This document shows positions 7,861 through 16,115 of a stretch of 52,026 nt of DNA, piece after piece. The translations under genes and the position numbers were made by a program. Numbering within the stretch: position 1 is the first letter of the stretch; every line of letters starts with the position of its first letter. This DNA is from Candidatus Campbelliibacteriota bacterium. GTDB lineage: Bacteria > Patescibacteriota > Minisyncoccia > Phycocordibacterales > CSBR16-193. The stretch covers positions 1 through 52,026 of the forward strand of contig SLDR01000016.1 of the NCBI GenBank assembly GCA_007125155.1, given 5' to 3'. The notes beneath the pieces were generated by a model. That model saw only the letters and a list, made by a program, of their open reading frames with translations, searched no databases and was not told the origin of the DNA.

Positions 7861-8301
7861 TTACTTTACGCTTCCTCCCGCTTTCTCTATTTTCTTTCGA
7901 GCATTCTCAGACACCGCACAACCGGACACAGTGACCTTCTTTGAAAGGTCTCCACCGGCAAGTATTTTCACATAGATCTTTGACGCCCTTCCTTTTTTGA
8001 CCTTCAAAACGCCCTTTTCAAGTAATGTCAGAGTGGAGACCTCTTCACCATCGGAATAAGCACTTTCCAAGGCTTCTAAATTAACAACGTAATACCCTCT
8101 TCTAAGAACGGTCTCGGCGGAATGCCCTCGCAGTTTGGGGATGGTTTTTATATAATCCCTGATCTCCGGCCTTATCTTCCTTCCGGCCCTGGACTTTTGG
8201 CCTTTATGTCCTCGGCCCGATGTTTTACCTCTTTTTCCACCTCTCCCGATCTGGCGGGCTTTTATTCTTTTGGTTTTAGGTTTTAAACTGTCTTTTTGCA
8301 T
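7861..8301 (-). CDS. rplO: 50S ribosomal protein L15
   Basis: 146 residues. The N-terminal glycine/basic tail (KARQIGRGGKRGKTSGRGHKG) and the C-terminal KILAGGDLSKKVTVSG block are diagnostic. It lies one base after rpsE; L30 (rpmD), which normally sits between them, is missing. Confidence 0.96.
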   Translation of the reverse strand: MQKDSLKPKTKRIKARQIGRGGKRGKTSGRGHKGQKSRAGRKIRPEIRDYIKTIPKLRGHSAETVLRRGYYVVNLEALESAYSDGEEVSTLTLLEKGVLKVKKGRASKIYVKILAGGDLSKKVTVSGCAVSENARKKIEKAGGSVK

Positions 8302-8302
8302 A

Positions 8303-8941
8303 CTATTTATTTTTTCTTTTTTGAGAAGAACTATCTTCCATAAGCTTCAATTCCAACAGCGCCTGGATGGCGGCTTTGGCATTATTGAAATCATTTTTAC
8401 TCCTTGAGTATATTTTGGCATTAACATCAGTAATACCCGCAAGCTCCAGCACGGTCCTGACAGACCCGCCGGCTATGACTCCTTTACCCGGAGCCGGCTT
8501 TATGAAAACATTGGAAGAAGTGAATTTTGTCCTCACAACATGAGGAATAGACATACTTTCGGTCAAAACCGGCTTTATCATGGAGTTCTTTGCATCATTG
8601 TAAGCTTTTTCGATGGCAAGCGCCGTATCTGACGCCTTTCCCATTCCCACACCCACGGAGCCTTTTTTATCACCTATCACCAAACATACACTGAAACTAA
8701 AACGTCGACCTCCGGCCACCACTCTGGTAACCCTTCGTATACTGACTATCTTTTGTTGGAACTCAGCTCTGGGTTTCCTGGACTCACGTCTGAATTGTCT
8801 TCTCCCTTGAAATGATCTTTCGTTCGTTTTATCAGAGCCGGAACTGTTTTCTTTTCCGCCATTTCGATTACCGTCATTATTTTTAAATGTCTTGCTGTTC
8901 TCGTTATTCTTTACTTTTTTTATTGTTTTTTCCATATTCAT
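8303..8941 (-). CDS. rpsE: 30S ribosomal protein S5 with N-terminal extension
   Basis: The S5 core starts near residue 63 (EFQQKIVSIRRVTRVVAGGRR) and includes GDKKGSVGVGMGKA and PAPGKGVIAGGSVRTVLELAGI. Ahead of it lies a 60-residue Asn/Lys/Arg-rich extension without predicted fold. S5 contributes to the mRNA entry site and decoding accuracy. The ATG at 8941 overlaps the rplR stop (TAATG), suggesting coupling; a second ATG lies two codons on. Confidence 0.95.
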   Translation of the reverse strand: MNMEKTIKKVKNNENSKTFKNNDGNRNGGKENSSGSDKTNERSFQGRRQFRRESRKPRAEFQQKIVSIRRVTRVVAGGRRFSFSVCLVIGDKKGSVGVGMGKASDTALAIEKAYNDAKNSMIKPVLTESMSIPHVVRTKFTSSNVFIKPAPGKGVIAGGSVRTVLELAGITDVNAKIYSRSKNDFNNAKAAIQALLELKLMEDSSSQKRKNK

Positions 8942-9288
8942 TAAAATTCCAAACCTCCTTCACGGGCACCTTCGGCGACCATTTTGACCTGTCCGTGATA
9001 AACAAACCCTCCCCTATCAAAGACAACTTTTTCAACACCTTTCTTTTTAGCCTCTTTGGCCAAATCCAGACCGGCTCTCTTCGCCTGCTCCGACGGAGTT
9101 CCCTTTTTACCGCCGATATAAGAAGCGGACGCAATGGTGATCCCCTTGTCGTCATCTATCAACTGAACCCGTACTCCTTTGTTCGATCTATGAACGGATA
9201 TCCTGGGCCTTTCGGATGTTCCCCGTATCTCTGACCTCACTCTGGCGTGCCTTCTCTTTCGACTTGTTTTTTTATTTACTAACGACAT
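8941..9288 (-). CDS. rplR: 50S ribosomal protein L18
   Basis: 115 residues. RKRRHARVRSEIRGTSERPRISVHRS at the start and AKRAGLDLAKEAKKKGVEKVVFDRGGFVYHG near the end match L18, which binds 5S rRNA. Spacing is 8 bases from rplF and the stop overlaps rpsE. Confidence 0.96.
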   Translation of the reverse strand: MSLVNKKTSRKRRHARVRSEIRGTSERPRISVHRSNKGVRVQLIDDDKGITIASASYIGGKKGTPSEQAKRAGLDLAKEAKKKGVEKVVFDRGGFVYHGQVKMVAEGAREGGLEF

Positions 9289-9296
9289 AAAATTTC

Positions 9297-9836
9297 TTAT
9301 GCGGCTCTTTTACCTTGTTTTCTTCTTACGACCTCGTTATCATACCTGATCCCCTTTCCTTTGTAAGGCTCCGGTTTTCGGACACTCCTAACCTCTGCGC
9401 AGAAGCTTCCTACAAGTTCTTTATCGGCCCCTTTTACCATGATGACATTCTTCTCGACCGAAACCTCCAATCCCTCGGGAATATCAATTTCGACCGGATG
9501 AGAATAGCCCACCTTTAATATCAAAGATCTGCCGGAGACCTCCACTTTATATCCGACGCCCTCAACCACCAATTTCTTCTCAAACCTCTCGCTTACACCC
9601 TCAACCATGTTCATTGCATGCGATGCATAAGTGCCCCAAAGAGCTCTGGAGAAAATATTCTTTCCCCGAGGCGTGAAAACCAAGGACTCTTCATCCAACT
9701 CAACATTAACTTCAGAGCGGATCTTTCTGGACAACTCACCATGGGGCCCGGAAACAGCCAATATCCTTTTTTCCGGATCAAAACTGACTTTTACCCCTTG
9801 GGGAATAATAATGGGTTGTTTTCCAATACGAGACAT
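9297..9836 (-). CDS. rplF: 50S ribosomal protein L6
   Basis: 179 residues beginning MSRIGKQPIIIPQGVKV, with two L6 repeats and the C-terminal signature PEPYKGKGIRYDNEVVRRKQGK. L6 lies near the sarcin-ricin loop and the factor-binding site. It occupies its canonical position between rpsH and rplR. Confidence 0.97.
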   Translation of the reverse strand: MSRIGKQPIIIPQGVKVSFDPEKRILAVSGPHGELSRKIRSEVNVELDEESLVFTPRGKNIFSRALWGTYASHAMNMVEGVSERFEKKLVVEGVGYKVEVSGRSLILKVGYSHPVEIDIPEGLEVSVEKNVIMVKGADKELVGSFCAEVRSVRKPEPYKGKGIRYDNEVVRRKQGKRAA

Positions 9837-9850
9837 GAATCACTATTTTA

Positions 9851-10273
9851 TTACCATATTTCAAAAAGTATCTCTCCTCCGACCCCTTTCTCCCGGGCAT
9901 CTTTTTCAGAAAGAACTCCTTTCGGAGTTGACAGTACACGCGTACTTCTTTCAGGGCGATCGAACTTTATATCCGCAACCCCTGCATAAATGCGTCTTGA
10001 TGGTTTCGAAACACGGGTAAAGCCACTCATCACCGCCTTACCCCTGCTCTCATCCGCTTCAACCAGGCCATTTTTAGAAAAGTAGCTTATTTCGACTTCT
10101 ATATTCTTCTTCGGATCCTTACCGGTCTTGGTAAAAGAGTCTATGTATCCTTCGGAATGCAGAAGTTCGGTTATGGATTCGGTGATCTTGGTTGCGGGAA
10201 AAGAAACAGTCCTCTTTCCGGCAAGCGATCCGGTATATATTCTGTTCAGCATGTCAGAAATGATGTCATTCAT
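9851..10273 (-). CDS. rpsH: 30S ribosomal protein S8
   Basis: 140 residues. The N-terminal DIISDMLNRIYTGSLAGK and the C-terminal block VLSTPKGVLSEKDAREKGVGGEILFEIW are typical of S8, which binds helix 21 of 16S rRNA. In other bacteria S8 represses the spc operon. It is 6 bases from rpsN and 14 from rplF. Confidence 0.96.
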   Translation of the reverse strand: MNDIISDMLNRIYTGSLAGKRTVSFPATKITESITELLHSEGYIDSFTKTGKDPKKNIEVEISYFSKNGLVEADESRGKAVMSGFTRVSKPSRRIYAGVADIKFDRPERSTRVLSTPKGVLSEKDAREKGVGGEILFEIW

Positions 10274-10279
10274 ATTATT

Positions 10280-10465
10280 TTACCAAGATGATTTTTTTAC
10301 CCCGGGGATCAGCCCTTCATTCGCCATCTCCCTAAAGCAGATCCGACATAGATCAAAATCTTTCATATAACCTTTTTTTCGACCGCATTTGAAGCACCTT
10401 CGCACTATACGCGACTTGTACTTCGGTTTTTTTAAAGATTTGGCTATTATTGCTTTTCTTGCCAT
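10280..10465 (-). CDS. rpsN: 30S ribosomal protein S14, zinc-binding form
   Basis: 61 residues, the short type with two CxxC pairs (CFKC at 24-27 and CRIC at 40-43) that hold zinc, and the C-terminal IPGVKKSSW. It is the first gene of the downstream half of the spc operon: a 229-base gap with a promoter and a terminator-like hairpin separates it from rplE. Confidence 0.96.
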   Translation of the reverse strand: MARKAIIAKSLKKPKYKSRIVRRCFKCGRKKGYMKDFDLCRICFREMANEGLIPGVKKSSW

Positions 10466-10534
10466 GTTAATTTCAATTGATATTTTTCAAAAAATCCATC
10501 AATAACCCTTTTGAATGCTTTTATCGAACACCTT

Positions 10535-10568
10535 AAAAAAAGGCGGCACGCCGGGTAGCGCGCAAGCC
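10535..10568 (-). terminator. Terminator or attenuator between rplE and rpsN
   Basis: On the minus strand GGC-TT-GCGCGC (10568 downward) pairs with GCGTGC-C-GCC (ending 10542) around a six-base loop and is followed at once by seven Ts (10541-10535). One pair is a G-U wobble only on this strand. It starts about a dozen bases after the start predicted for the adjacent promoter, so it could terminate readthrough from rplE or attenuate the new transcript. Confidence 0.65.
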
Positions 10569-10586
10569 ACAAAAAGCGTACAAAAT

Positions 10587-10615
10587 ATCCTATCAAGATG
10601 AATGGTTATTGTCAA
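10587..10615 (-). promoter_or_regulatory. Internal spc-operon promoter
   Basis: TTGACA (10615-10610), 17 bases, TAGGAT (10592-10587) on the minus strand, in the intergenic gap upstream of rpsN. The predicted start is near 10580, about 115 bases before rpsN. Confidence 0.65.
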
Positions 10616-10694
10616 ACCGTGGTAAAAGGACATTTAAATAAAAATCATCTAATCAGAGCGGTTTTTCAGGGATCAACAAAACGAACCGGATATT

Positions 10695-11249
10695 TTATTT
10701 AACCTTTGCCTCCCTCTCTTTGAAAGGCACCCCGAGATGTTCAAGAAATGCTTCCGCCTCTCCTCGATCGGAAGAGGTGGTTACTATTGTCACTGACATA
10801 CCGAAGACGTTTTTTATCTCTTCATCCGGCGTTTCGGGAAAGATCGTGTGCTCCGGTATCCCTATGGTCATATTCCCCATCTCATCGATCGAATCTCTTG
10901 AGATCCCCTTAAAGTCTTTCATTCTCGGAAGTGCGATGTGAAAAAGCTTCTCAAGGAAATCATACATCATTCGCCCTCTTAAGGTGACCTTGTAGCCGAT
11001 TATGTCTCCTTCACGAATTTTGAAAGAAGCGATAGATTTGGAGGCACCGCAATGAGCGACCTTTTGTCCGGTAATAAGGGCCAAACGGTCCTCGATGAGT
11101 TGACGATGGTCTTTACTTTGAATCGATCCCACTCCCGTATTTACGGTCACTTTCGAGATCCTGGGTGCCTCTAAATCATTCGAATAGCCGAATTTTTCTT
11201 TCAAGGCAGAAGGCGCCGATACTTCTTTTTCTTTTACCTGTTTACTCAT
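10695..11249 (-). CDS. rplE: 50S ribosomal protein L5
   Basis: 184 residues. Signatures are APRISKVTVNTGVG, GQKVAHCGASKSIASFKIREGD (divergent at the cysteine), GYKVTLRG and IGIPEHTIFPE. L5 binds 5S rRNA and contacts P-site tRNA. Its start overlaps the rplX stop by 4 bases (ATGA), a coupled pair. Confidence 0.96.
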   Translation of the reverse strand: MSKQVKEKEVSAPSALKEKFGYSNDLEAPRISKVTVNTGVGSIQSKDHRQLIEDRLALITGQKVAHCGASKSIASFKIREGDIIGYKVTLRGRMMYDFLEKLFHIALPRMKDFKGISRDSIDEMGNMTIGIPEHTIFPETPDEEIKNVFGMSVTIVTTSSDRGEAEAFLEHLGVPFKEREAKVK

Positions 11250-11551
11250 ATTTCCTTACCACTTTTTTTACTTATTCGCACAAAACCTTTTTCGGTTTTT
11301 TTCTTACCCACTCTCGAGGCGACCTTAAGATCGGGATCGATAATGGCGACGTTGGAGATGTCTATCGGGTAGGATCTTTCCAAGATCTGGCTCTGTTCTT
11401 TTTTGCTTCTTCGCCTGAGGTGAACTTTCTTTATATTCACACCGGGAATAACAACCTTTCCTTCTTTCGGAAGAGATCTCGAAACCTTACCTTTTTTCCC
11501 TTTATCTTTTCCGGCAATAACGATGACCGGATCTCCTTTCTTTATTTTCAT
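11246..11551 (-). CDS. rplX: 50S ribosomal protein L24
   Basis: 101 residues. The KOW motif KKGDPVIVIAGKDKGKKGKV lies at residues 3-22, followed by VVIPGVNIKKVHLRR. L24 is an assembly-initiator protein of the 50S subunit. It has a GGAG ribosome binding site. A 123-base gap to rplN shows no clear signal. Confidence 0.96.
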   Translation of the reverse strand: MKIKKGDPVIVIAGKDKGKKGKVSRSLPKEGKVVIPGVNIKKVHLRRRSKKEQSQILERSYPIDISNVAIIDPDLKVASRVGKKKTEKGFVRISKKSGKEI

Positions 11552-11674
11552 AAAATCTCCAATAATGACCTATACAAACTACATCAAAAGATATAATATT
11601 GCAACTCTTTTTATTGATAAATGCTCAGTTTAGAGGTTGCACCGGATACCGACCGGCGAACTCACTCAAGTCTG

Positions 11675-12046
11675 TTATATCACCTCCGGCGCCAAAGAGG
11701 CGATCCGATTAAAACCCTTCTCGGAAAGCTCTCTCGGAACGGGCCCGAATATACGGCCTCCTAGGGGATCTTTGTTATTCTTGTTAATGACCACAACCGC
11801 ATTTTCATCAAAACGTATGTAAAATCCGCCCTTGCGGCGATAAGAGGCTTTTTGTCTTACCACAACCCCATACAAAACGTTTTTCTTTTTAACTTGCTTC
11901 CTGGGCTCCGCCTTTTGAACCGAAAAGACAACAACATCACCTATGCGCGCATATCTTCGACGGGAACCGCCAAGCACTTTGAAGACCCGGCCTATCTTTG
12001 CACCGGTGTTATCAGCGACGTTAACTATGGTTTGGGGCTGTATCAT
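11675..12046 (-). CDS. rplN: 50S ribosomal protein L14
   Basis: 123 residues. [33 protein letters not shown] and the C-terminal [26 protein letters not shown] are near-textbook L14. It sits at the 50S-30S interface next to L19. Confidence 0.97.
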   Translation of the reverse strand: MIQPQTIVNVADNTGAKIGRVFKVLGGSRRRYARIGDVVVFSVQKAEPRKQVKKKNVLYGVVVRQKASYRRKGGFYIRFDENAVVVINKNNKDPLGGRIFGPVPRELSEKGFNRIASLAPEVI

Positions 12047-12057
12047 AATAAATTCTT

Positions 12058-12306
12058 TTATCTCTTTACTTTGAAGTGCTTATCTTTTGATATCGGACGA
12101 GTTTCCTCTATGGTGACCTCTTCTCCCAAGGAGGTCAGATTGCCGGGATCGTGAGCTTTGATGCGTTTTTGGATCTTGATGAACTTACCATAGCGCTGAT
12201 GTCTGAAGAACCTAGAAACGGCCACAACTATAGTATCTTTCATCCCCACAGAAACAACCCTTCCGCTAAATATCTTTTTCTTTTTCTCTGTTTCAGTATT
12301 TTTCAT
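12058..12306 (-). CDS. rpsQ: 30S ribosomal protein S17
   Basis: 82 residues. [21 protein letters not shown] and [26 protein letters not shown] show the OB-fold of S17, an early 16S rRNA binder. Eleven bases separate it from rplN. Confidence 0.95.
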   Translation of the reverse strand: MKNTETEKKKKIFSGRVVSVGMKDTIVVAVSRFFRHQRYGKFIKIQKRIKAHDPGNLTSLGEEVTIEETRPISKDKHFKVKR

Positions 12307-12321
12307 AAATATATATAAAAA

Positions 12322-12510
12322 TTATCGGACCCTTTCTCTCATTTCCGTAAGTATTCTGGCAATATCACGTCGGAGCTTCATTTTCACATACGCGTCCTTG
12401 CTTTTACTTCCGGCCGTATCAAACCGAGCATCACGCAATTCCTTCCGCTTTTCATTCAAAAGTTCTACCAATTCAGTGTCTTTTTTTTCTTTTATTTCTG
12501 AAGATTTCAT
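12322..12510 (-). CDS. rpmC: 50S ribosomal protein L29
   Basis: 62 residues forming two antiparallel helices; SSEIKEKKDTELVELLNEKRKELRDARFD and LRRDIARILTEMRER match L29. It lies at the peptide exit tunnel, near where trigger factor docks. Canonical place between rplP and rpsQ. Confidence 0.94.
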   Translation of the reverse strand: MKSSEIKEKKDTELVELLNEKRKELRDARFDTAGSKSKDAYVKMKLRRDIARILTEMRERVR

Positions 12511-12560
12511 ATTTTTTCAGATACGAGATTCTATCCCATTAAACAATTTCTTGCAAGCGA

Positions 12561-12980
12561 TCAAATTCTTTTTACCACTTTCGTCTTTACTGACAGTTTG
12601 GTTCCGGCCTTTCTTAAAACTTCATTTGCAAGGGCATCGGATATACCATCCACCTCAAAAAGCACCCTGCCGGGATCTACTTCCACACAAAAACCCTGCG
12701 GATCTCCCTTCCCTTTTCCCATCTTTACCTCGGCCGGCTTTGCGGTATAAGGCCTGTCGGGAAAAACTCTTATCCATATCTTGCCGGTCTTACCCGTAGC
12801 TCGTGTCGCCGCCCTTCTGGCCGCCTCTATCTGATTTGATGTTATTCTGCCGGCGGTTACGGCCTTCAGTGCATGAGAACCGAAGGATATCTTTACCCCT
12901 CGCGTTGCAGGTGTGGCCTTTCTTACATCCCTTCTTTTTGTGTGCCACTTTCTGAATTTTACCTTCTTTGGAAAAAGCAT
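12561..12980 (-). CDS. rplP: 50S ribosomal protein L16
   Basis: 139 residues starting MLFPKKVKFRKWHTKRRD. IWIRVFPDRPYTAKPAEVKMGKGKG is the L16 signature region that reaches toward the A site. Order rpsC-rplP-rpmC is conserved. Confidence 0.97.
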   Translation of the reverse strand: MLFPKKVKFRKWHTKRRDVRKATPATRGVKISFGSHALKAVTAGRITSNQIEAARRAATRATGKTGKIWIRVFPDRPYTAKPAEVKMGKGKGDPQGFCVEVDPGRVLFEVDGISDALANEVLRKAGTKLSVKTKVVKRI

Positions 12981-13018
12981 AAATATTCATTCATTAAAAA
13001 ATCATAAACGCACTTCAG

Positions 13019-13708
13019 CTACATCTTTCTGGACAGCGATCCGGGATTGATCTGATTTTCAAAAACCTCCCCTTTATATATCCAAACCTGGATCCCTATG
13101 GTACCGTAAGGCAAACGGGCCTCGAACCTGGCAAAATCTATGTCGGCCCTGAAGGTTTGAAGTGGTATCCTGCCTTGCTTCATCTTCTCTTTTCGCGCCA
13201 TATCGGCCCCACCCAGTCGACCGGAAACCAAGATCTTCACCCCCTTCACATCTCGGTTGGCCATCACTTTCTCCATGGTCTGTTTTACAGCTCTCCTGAA
13301 AGGAAGTCTTCTCTCAAGCCCCTCGGCTATCATTTGAGCAACAACGGAAGCATTTGATTCCGGAGACTTTATTTCCTGAATATCTATCTTCAGATCCTCA
13401 TTATCTATGAGTTTCTTTTTCTTCAAAAGAGAAAGTAGCTCCTTTTTCAGTTTCGTAGAACCTTCACCTTTTCTCCCAATGACCATTCCCGGTCTCGATG
13501 TTTCGATAATAACTTTTATTGCCTTTTCTTCTCGCTCTATGTCTACATTGCCGACAAAATAACCTCTCAGTCTTTTCTCCAGGAACTCTCTGATCACTAT
13601 GTCTCCTCTCAATGAATTAATGTAGGCACCCTTGGTTCCAAACCAACGAGACCTCCAGTTACGGATTATTCCAAGCCTATGTGAAAATGGGTGAACTACG
13701 TGTGACAT
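13019..13708 (-). CDS. rpsC: 30S ribosomal protein S3
   Basis: 229 residues. The N-terminal HPFSHRLGIIRNWRSRWFG, a KH domain with GMVIGRKGEGSTKLKKEL (about 75-92), and the C-terminal domain with GRLGGADMARKEKMKQGRIPLQT and YGTIGIQVWIYKGE are all present. S3 forms part of the mRNA entry channel and helicase. Confidence 0.97.
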   Translation of the reverse strand: MSHVVHPFSHRLGIIRNWRSRWFGTKGAYINSLRGDIVIREFLEKRLRGYFVGNVDIEREEKAIKVIIETSRPGMVIGRKGEGSTKLKKELLSLLKKKKLIDNEDLKIDIQEIKSPESNASVVAQMIAEGLERRLPFRRAVKQTMEKVMANRDVKGVKILVSGRLGGADMARKEKMKQGRIPLQTFRADIDFARFEARLPYGTIGIQVWIYKGEVFENQINPGSLSRKM

Positions 13709-13724
13709 AAAATTATATTAATAT

Positions 13725-14204
13725 CTAAGATCTTACGGCCTTCTTTTTTTCCGGAGCTTTTTCCTTTTTTTCTCTTTTTTCGCCCTTCTCCTTAGAAGCA
13801 GAACTTGTTTTAACCTCGGAAGATCTTGTTTTTGCTTTCTTTTCGACGTTTTCTTCTTCGTTGGCTCTTTCTTCTTTACCCGGAGCCAAAACGACCGTTA
13901 TGTGACTGGTTCTTTTTCTTATAACAAAGGCTCTGCCATGAGCTCTGGGCCTCATCCGAAACATGGTGGGACCTTCATCAACCGAAAGTTTCGTTATCCT
14001 AAGACTTTCCATATCCATGTTCTTTTCACGAGCATTGGCTTCGGCCGATCTTAAAAGCTTCAAAAGTACGGGAGCAACCCTCTTGGGAGCCGAATCAAGT
14101 TTTGATTTCGCTCTTTCGATCGAATGTCCGGTCAAACCTCCGGCCAAAAGCCTGACTTTTCTTGGAGACTGTCTATACATTTTTAACGTCGCTTTCGCTT
14201 CCAT
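13725..14204 (-). CDS. rplV: 50S ribosomal protein L22 with charged C-terminal tail
   Basis: The L22 core (about residues 1-112) has YRQSPRKVRLLAGGLTG at the start and the RMRPRAHGRAFVIRKRTSHITVVL hairpin that lines the exit tunnel. A tail of about 45 residues, almost all Lys, Glu, Ala and Ser, extends the protein to 159 residues. Such tails are low complexity and may bind rRNA at the surface. Six bases separate it from rpsS. Confidence 0.95.
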   Translation of the reverse strand: MEAKATLKMYRQSPRKVRLLAGGLTGHSIERAKSKLDSAPKRVAPVLLKLLRSAEANAREKNMDMESLRITKLSVDEGPTMFRMRPRAHGRAFVIRKRTSHITVVLAPGKEERANEEENVEKKAKTRSSEVKTSSASKEKGEKREKKEKAPEKKKAVRS

Positions 14205-14210
14205 ATAAAA

Positions 14211-14546
14211 CTATTTACTCCCACCCGCCTTGGCCGCTTTTGCGGCAGCTATCTCGGCCGCCTTCTGCTTCTGCTCCAACTCTTTCTGCATCTTACCTCC
14301 GTGCCTGATGAACTTGCGCGTGGGAGAGAACTCACCCAACCGATGACCGACCTTATCCTCGGTTATCAAGACCTCTATATGCTCCCTGCCGTTATGTACA
14401 CCAAAGGTAAACCCTATCATCTCGGGAGATATCTGGCTCGCTCTCGCCCAGGTCTTAATAACCCCGGTTTCTTTAGGAGTTTTACCTTTTATTTTTCGTA
14501 TTATCCTTTCGTCAACAAAAGGTCCTTTTTTAAGCGATCTGGCCAT
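14211..14546 (-). CDS. rpsS: 30S ribosomal protein S19
   Basis: S19 begins [13 protein letters not shown], so ATG at 14546 is chosen over an in-frame ATG eight codons upstream (14570). The family block [29 protein letters not shown] is present; the C-terminal tail is Ala/Lys/Gln rich. It is the first gene of its transcription unit, directly downstream of a consensus-like promoter, because an opposite-strand gene cuts the operon between rplB and rpsS. Confidence 0.95.
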   Translation of the reverse strand: MARSLKKGPFVDERIIRKIKGKTPKETGVIKTWARASQISPEMIGFTFGVHNGREHIEVLITEDKVGHRLGEFSPTRKFIRHGGKMQKELEQKQKAAEIAAAKAAKAGGSK

Positions 14547-14671
14547 GACAATAAAACTTGAAACTTTCAAACGTTCTTCGTGGTCTCACTGAAGAAATCC
14601 ATCGAATATGCATCGAGAGTCTCGATAATTCTACACCTTTCAATACCGCACTTGAACATGCGTGATTAGGT

Positions 14672-14700
14672 ATATTAAACAAAAGACCGATAAATGTCAA
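14672..14700 (-). promoter_or_regulatory. Promoter for rpsS-rplE unit
   Basis: TTGACA (14700-14695), 17-base spacer, TAATAT (14677-14672) on the minus strand: a near-consensus sigma70-type promoter about 125 bases upstream of rpsS. It restarts transcription after the operon break. On the plus strand a TATAAT at 14767-14772, without a clear -35, may serve the divergent gene at 14872. The rest of the 325-base gap is A/T rich without other signals. Confidence 0.75.
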
Positions 14701-14871
14701 TAAAAGATAACAAAAACAAGGACTGAAGTTGTCAAGGTATGCACAGCAAATTTTATTATTCTCTGATATAATTAGAACATTGAATATCCTTCTCGGCTCA
14801 AAGAGATCAAGGTTGAACCTTAAGTTCAACCACCGCAGTTTAGAACTTGATAAACATCAAAATAATATTTT

Positions 14872-16038
14872 ATGAGGTCACCGGAAAACATCCCATCATT
14901 TGAAACAAGCCCGGAAATAATGGAGCTCCCGGAGGTTGAGGTCAAAGAAGAAAGAGGCCCTCTGCTCCTCTCCCTTCTTTTAAAGGGATACGACTCTGAA
15001 TGGAGAGAGGCCGGACCGAATAGGAGATGCTCAAAGAATGAAATAGAAGAAAAAACTTACAAATTCTTCAAAAAAGAACCTCTTGATAATGGATCAAAGA
15101 AGTTTTTGGAAGGCATAGGTGCGCTTGAAGAGGGCGGTGTGGATGATGAGACTCTTTACAAAATAGCCCTCACATATGGTCGACCCGAAAGGGTCGACCA
15201 TATTTTCGATCTTATCGAAAAACACAAAAAACACATAAAAGAACCTCTCAAAATTAGAGATGGCCTCGTTGAAGAACTGGAAAAGATGGAAAGTTCCCTT
15301 CCCGAAGATCTAAAAAAAGCATTGGAAGAGGAGACCCTGAAAGATATTGAATTGCGTAAAGAAAACATTAAAACTACAAAAGAACGCTTCAATGACATAT
15401 TGGAATTTTTCAAACCTCATGCGAAAACAACGAATGTTGAAAGGGTCTCGATAATGCCGACCGACCCACTACAACCTGAGGATTCCTTCAGTTCTTTCAG
15501 ATTCGGCAACGAAACGGTATTGCATTCCCACATTGAGAACCCGAAAGGCCTGGAGCACGAATTCTTACACCCGATCATAAACCCTATCGTTAAGAAACTC
15601 GAGAACAAGCTAACTGAAGAGCAAAAGAAAAATGTAGTGGAAATGGGAAGCCACAACCTTCGCGTCGAGCAAGGATACGGGGATTATCATTTCGTTCTTT
15701 TAAGTGAAGAGTTAATAAGAACTTATAACGATCTATTGCAAAAAGTTGAAACTCCCGTGATGTACGAGGACTTTCAAAAAAAATTGAAAGACATTGACGA
15801 AACAGATTTTAAAGATCTAATGAAGGAACAAAACTTCATAGATCGTTGCAAGGAGCTTAACATTTTGACGCTTGACGACCTTAAAAGAAAAAGTTCGGAG
15901 TATTATGAAAGATTCGAAAAAAACGAACTCAGGGAAGTGATCTTTCTTTTTTATCAAAAATACATTCACAATAAAGAAGAATCGGAAGAGAGCACCTTCG
16001 AGCGGTTCTTCCTCGAGAACTTCGATAAAGAGATCTGA
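14872..16038 (+). CDS. Probable HExxH zinc metallopeptidase, family unknown
   Basis: 388 residues, very rich in Glu and Lys. A long helical N-terminal half (about 1-190) is followed by a section containing EHEFLH (HEFLH about residues 228-232), a match to the zinc-protease motif HExxH. About 45-50 residues on, LLSEELIRTYNDLL could supply the third ligand (Glu), the arrangement seen in gluzincin-type peptidases. There is no signal peptide or membrane segment, so it should be cytoplasmic. It sits alone on the plus strand between rplB and rpsS, inside what is normally the continuous S10 operon, and is closed by a terminator. I do not recognise the family; the assignment rests on the motif and its context. 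Confidence 0.6.
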   Translation: MRSPENIPSFETSPEIMELPEVEVKEERGPLLLSLLLKGYDSEWREAGPNRRCSKNEIEEKTYKFFKKEPLDNGSKKFLEGIGALEEGGVDDETLYKIALTYGRPERVDHIFDLIEKHKKHIKEPLKIRDGLVEELEKMESSLPEDLKKALEEETLKDIELRKENIKTTKERFNDILEFFKPHAKTTNVERVSIMPTDPLQPEDSFSSFRFGNETVLHSHIENPKGLEHEFLHPIINPIVKKLENKLTEEQKKNVVEMGSHNLRVEQGYGDYHFVLLSEELIRTYNDLLQKVETPVMYEDFQKKLKDIDETDFKDLMKEQNFIDRCKELNILTLDDLKRKSSEYYERFEKNELREVIFLFYQKYIHNKEESEESTFERFFLENFDKEI

Positions 16039-16060
16039 AAAATAGAAAATAAGTAAACAA

Positions 16061-16086
16061 AAAACCCCCTTAAAAAGGGGGTTTTT
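16061..16086. terminator. Bidirectional terminator between the HExxH gene and rplB
   Basis: AAAACCCCCTT (16061-16071) pairs with AAGGGGGTTTT (16075-16085) around a three-base loop, with A-run on one side and T-run on the other. It serves the two convergent genes. Confidence 0.85.
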
Positions 16087-16115
16087 GATGATCTTTTTTT
16101 AAAACAAGACCTTTC

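Noticed and set aside
8887-9234. A 115-codon plus-strand frame antisense to rplR and rpsE
   Set aside because: Shadow of the two ribosomal protein genes; no start signal or family pattern.
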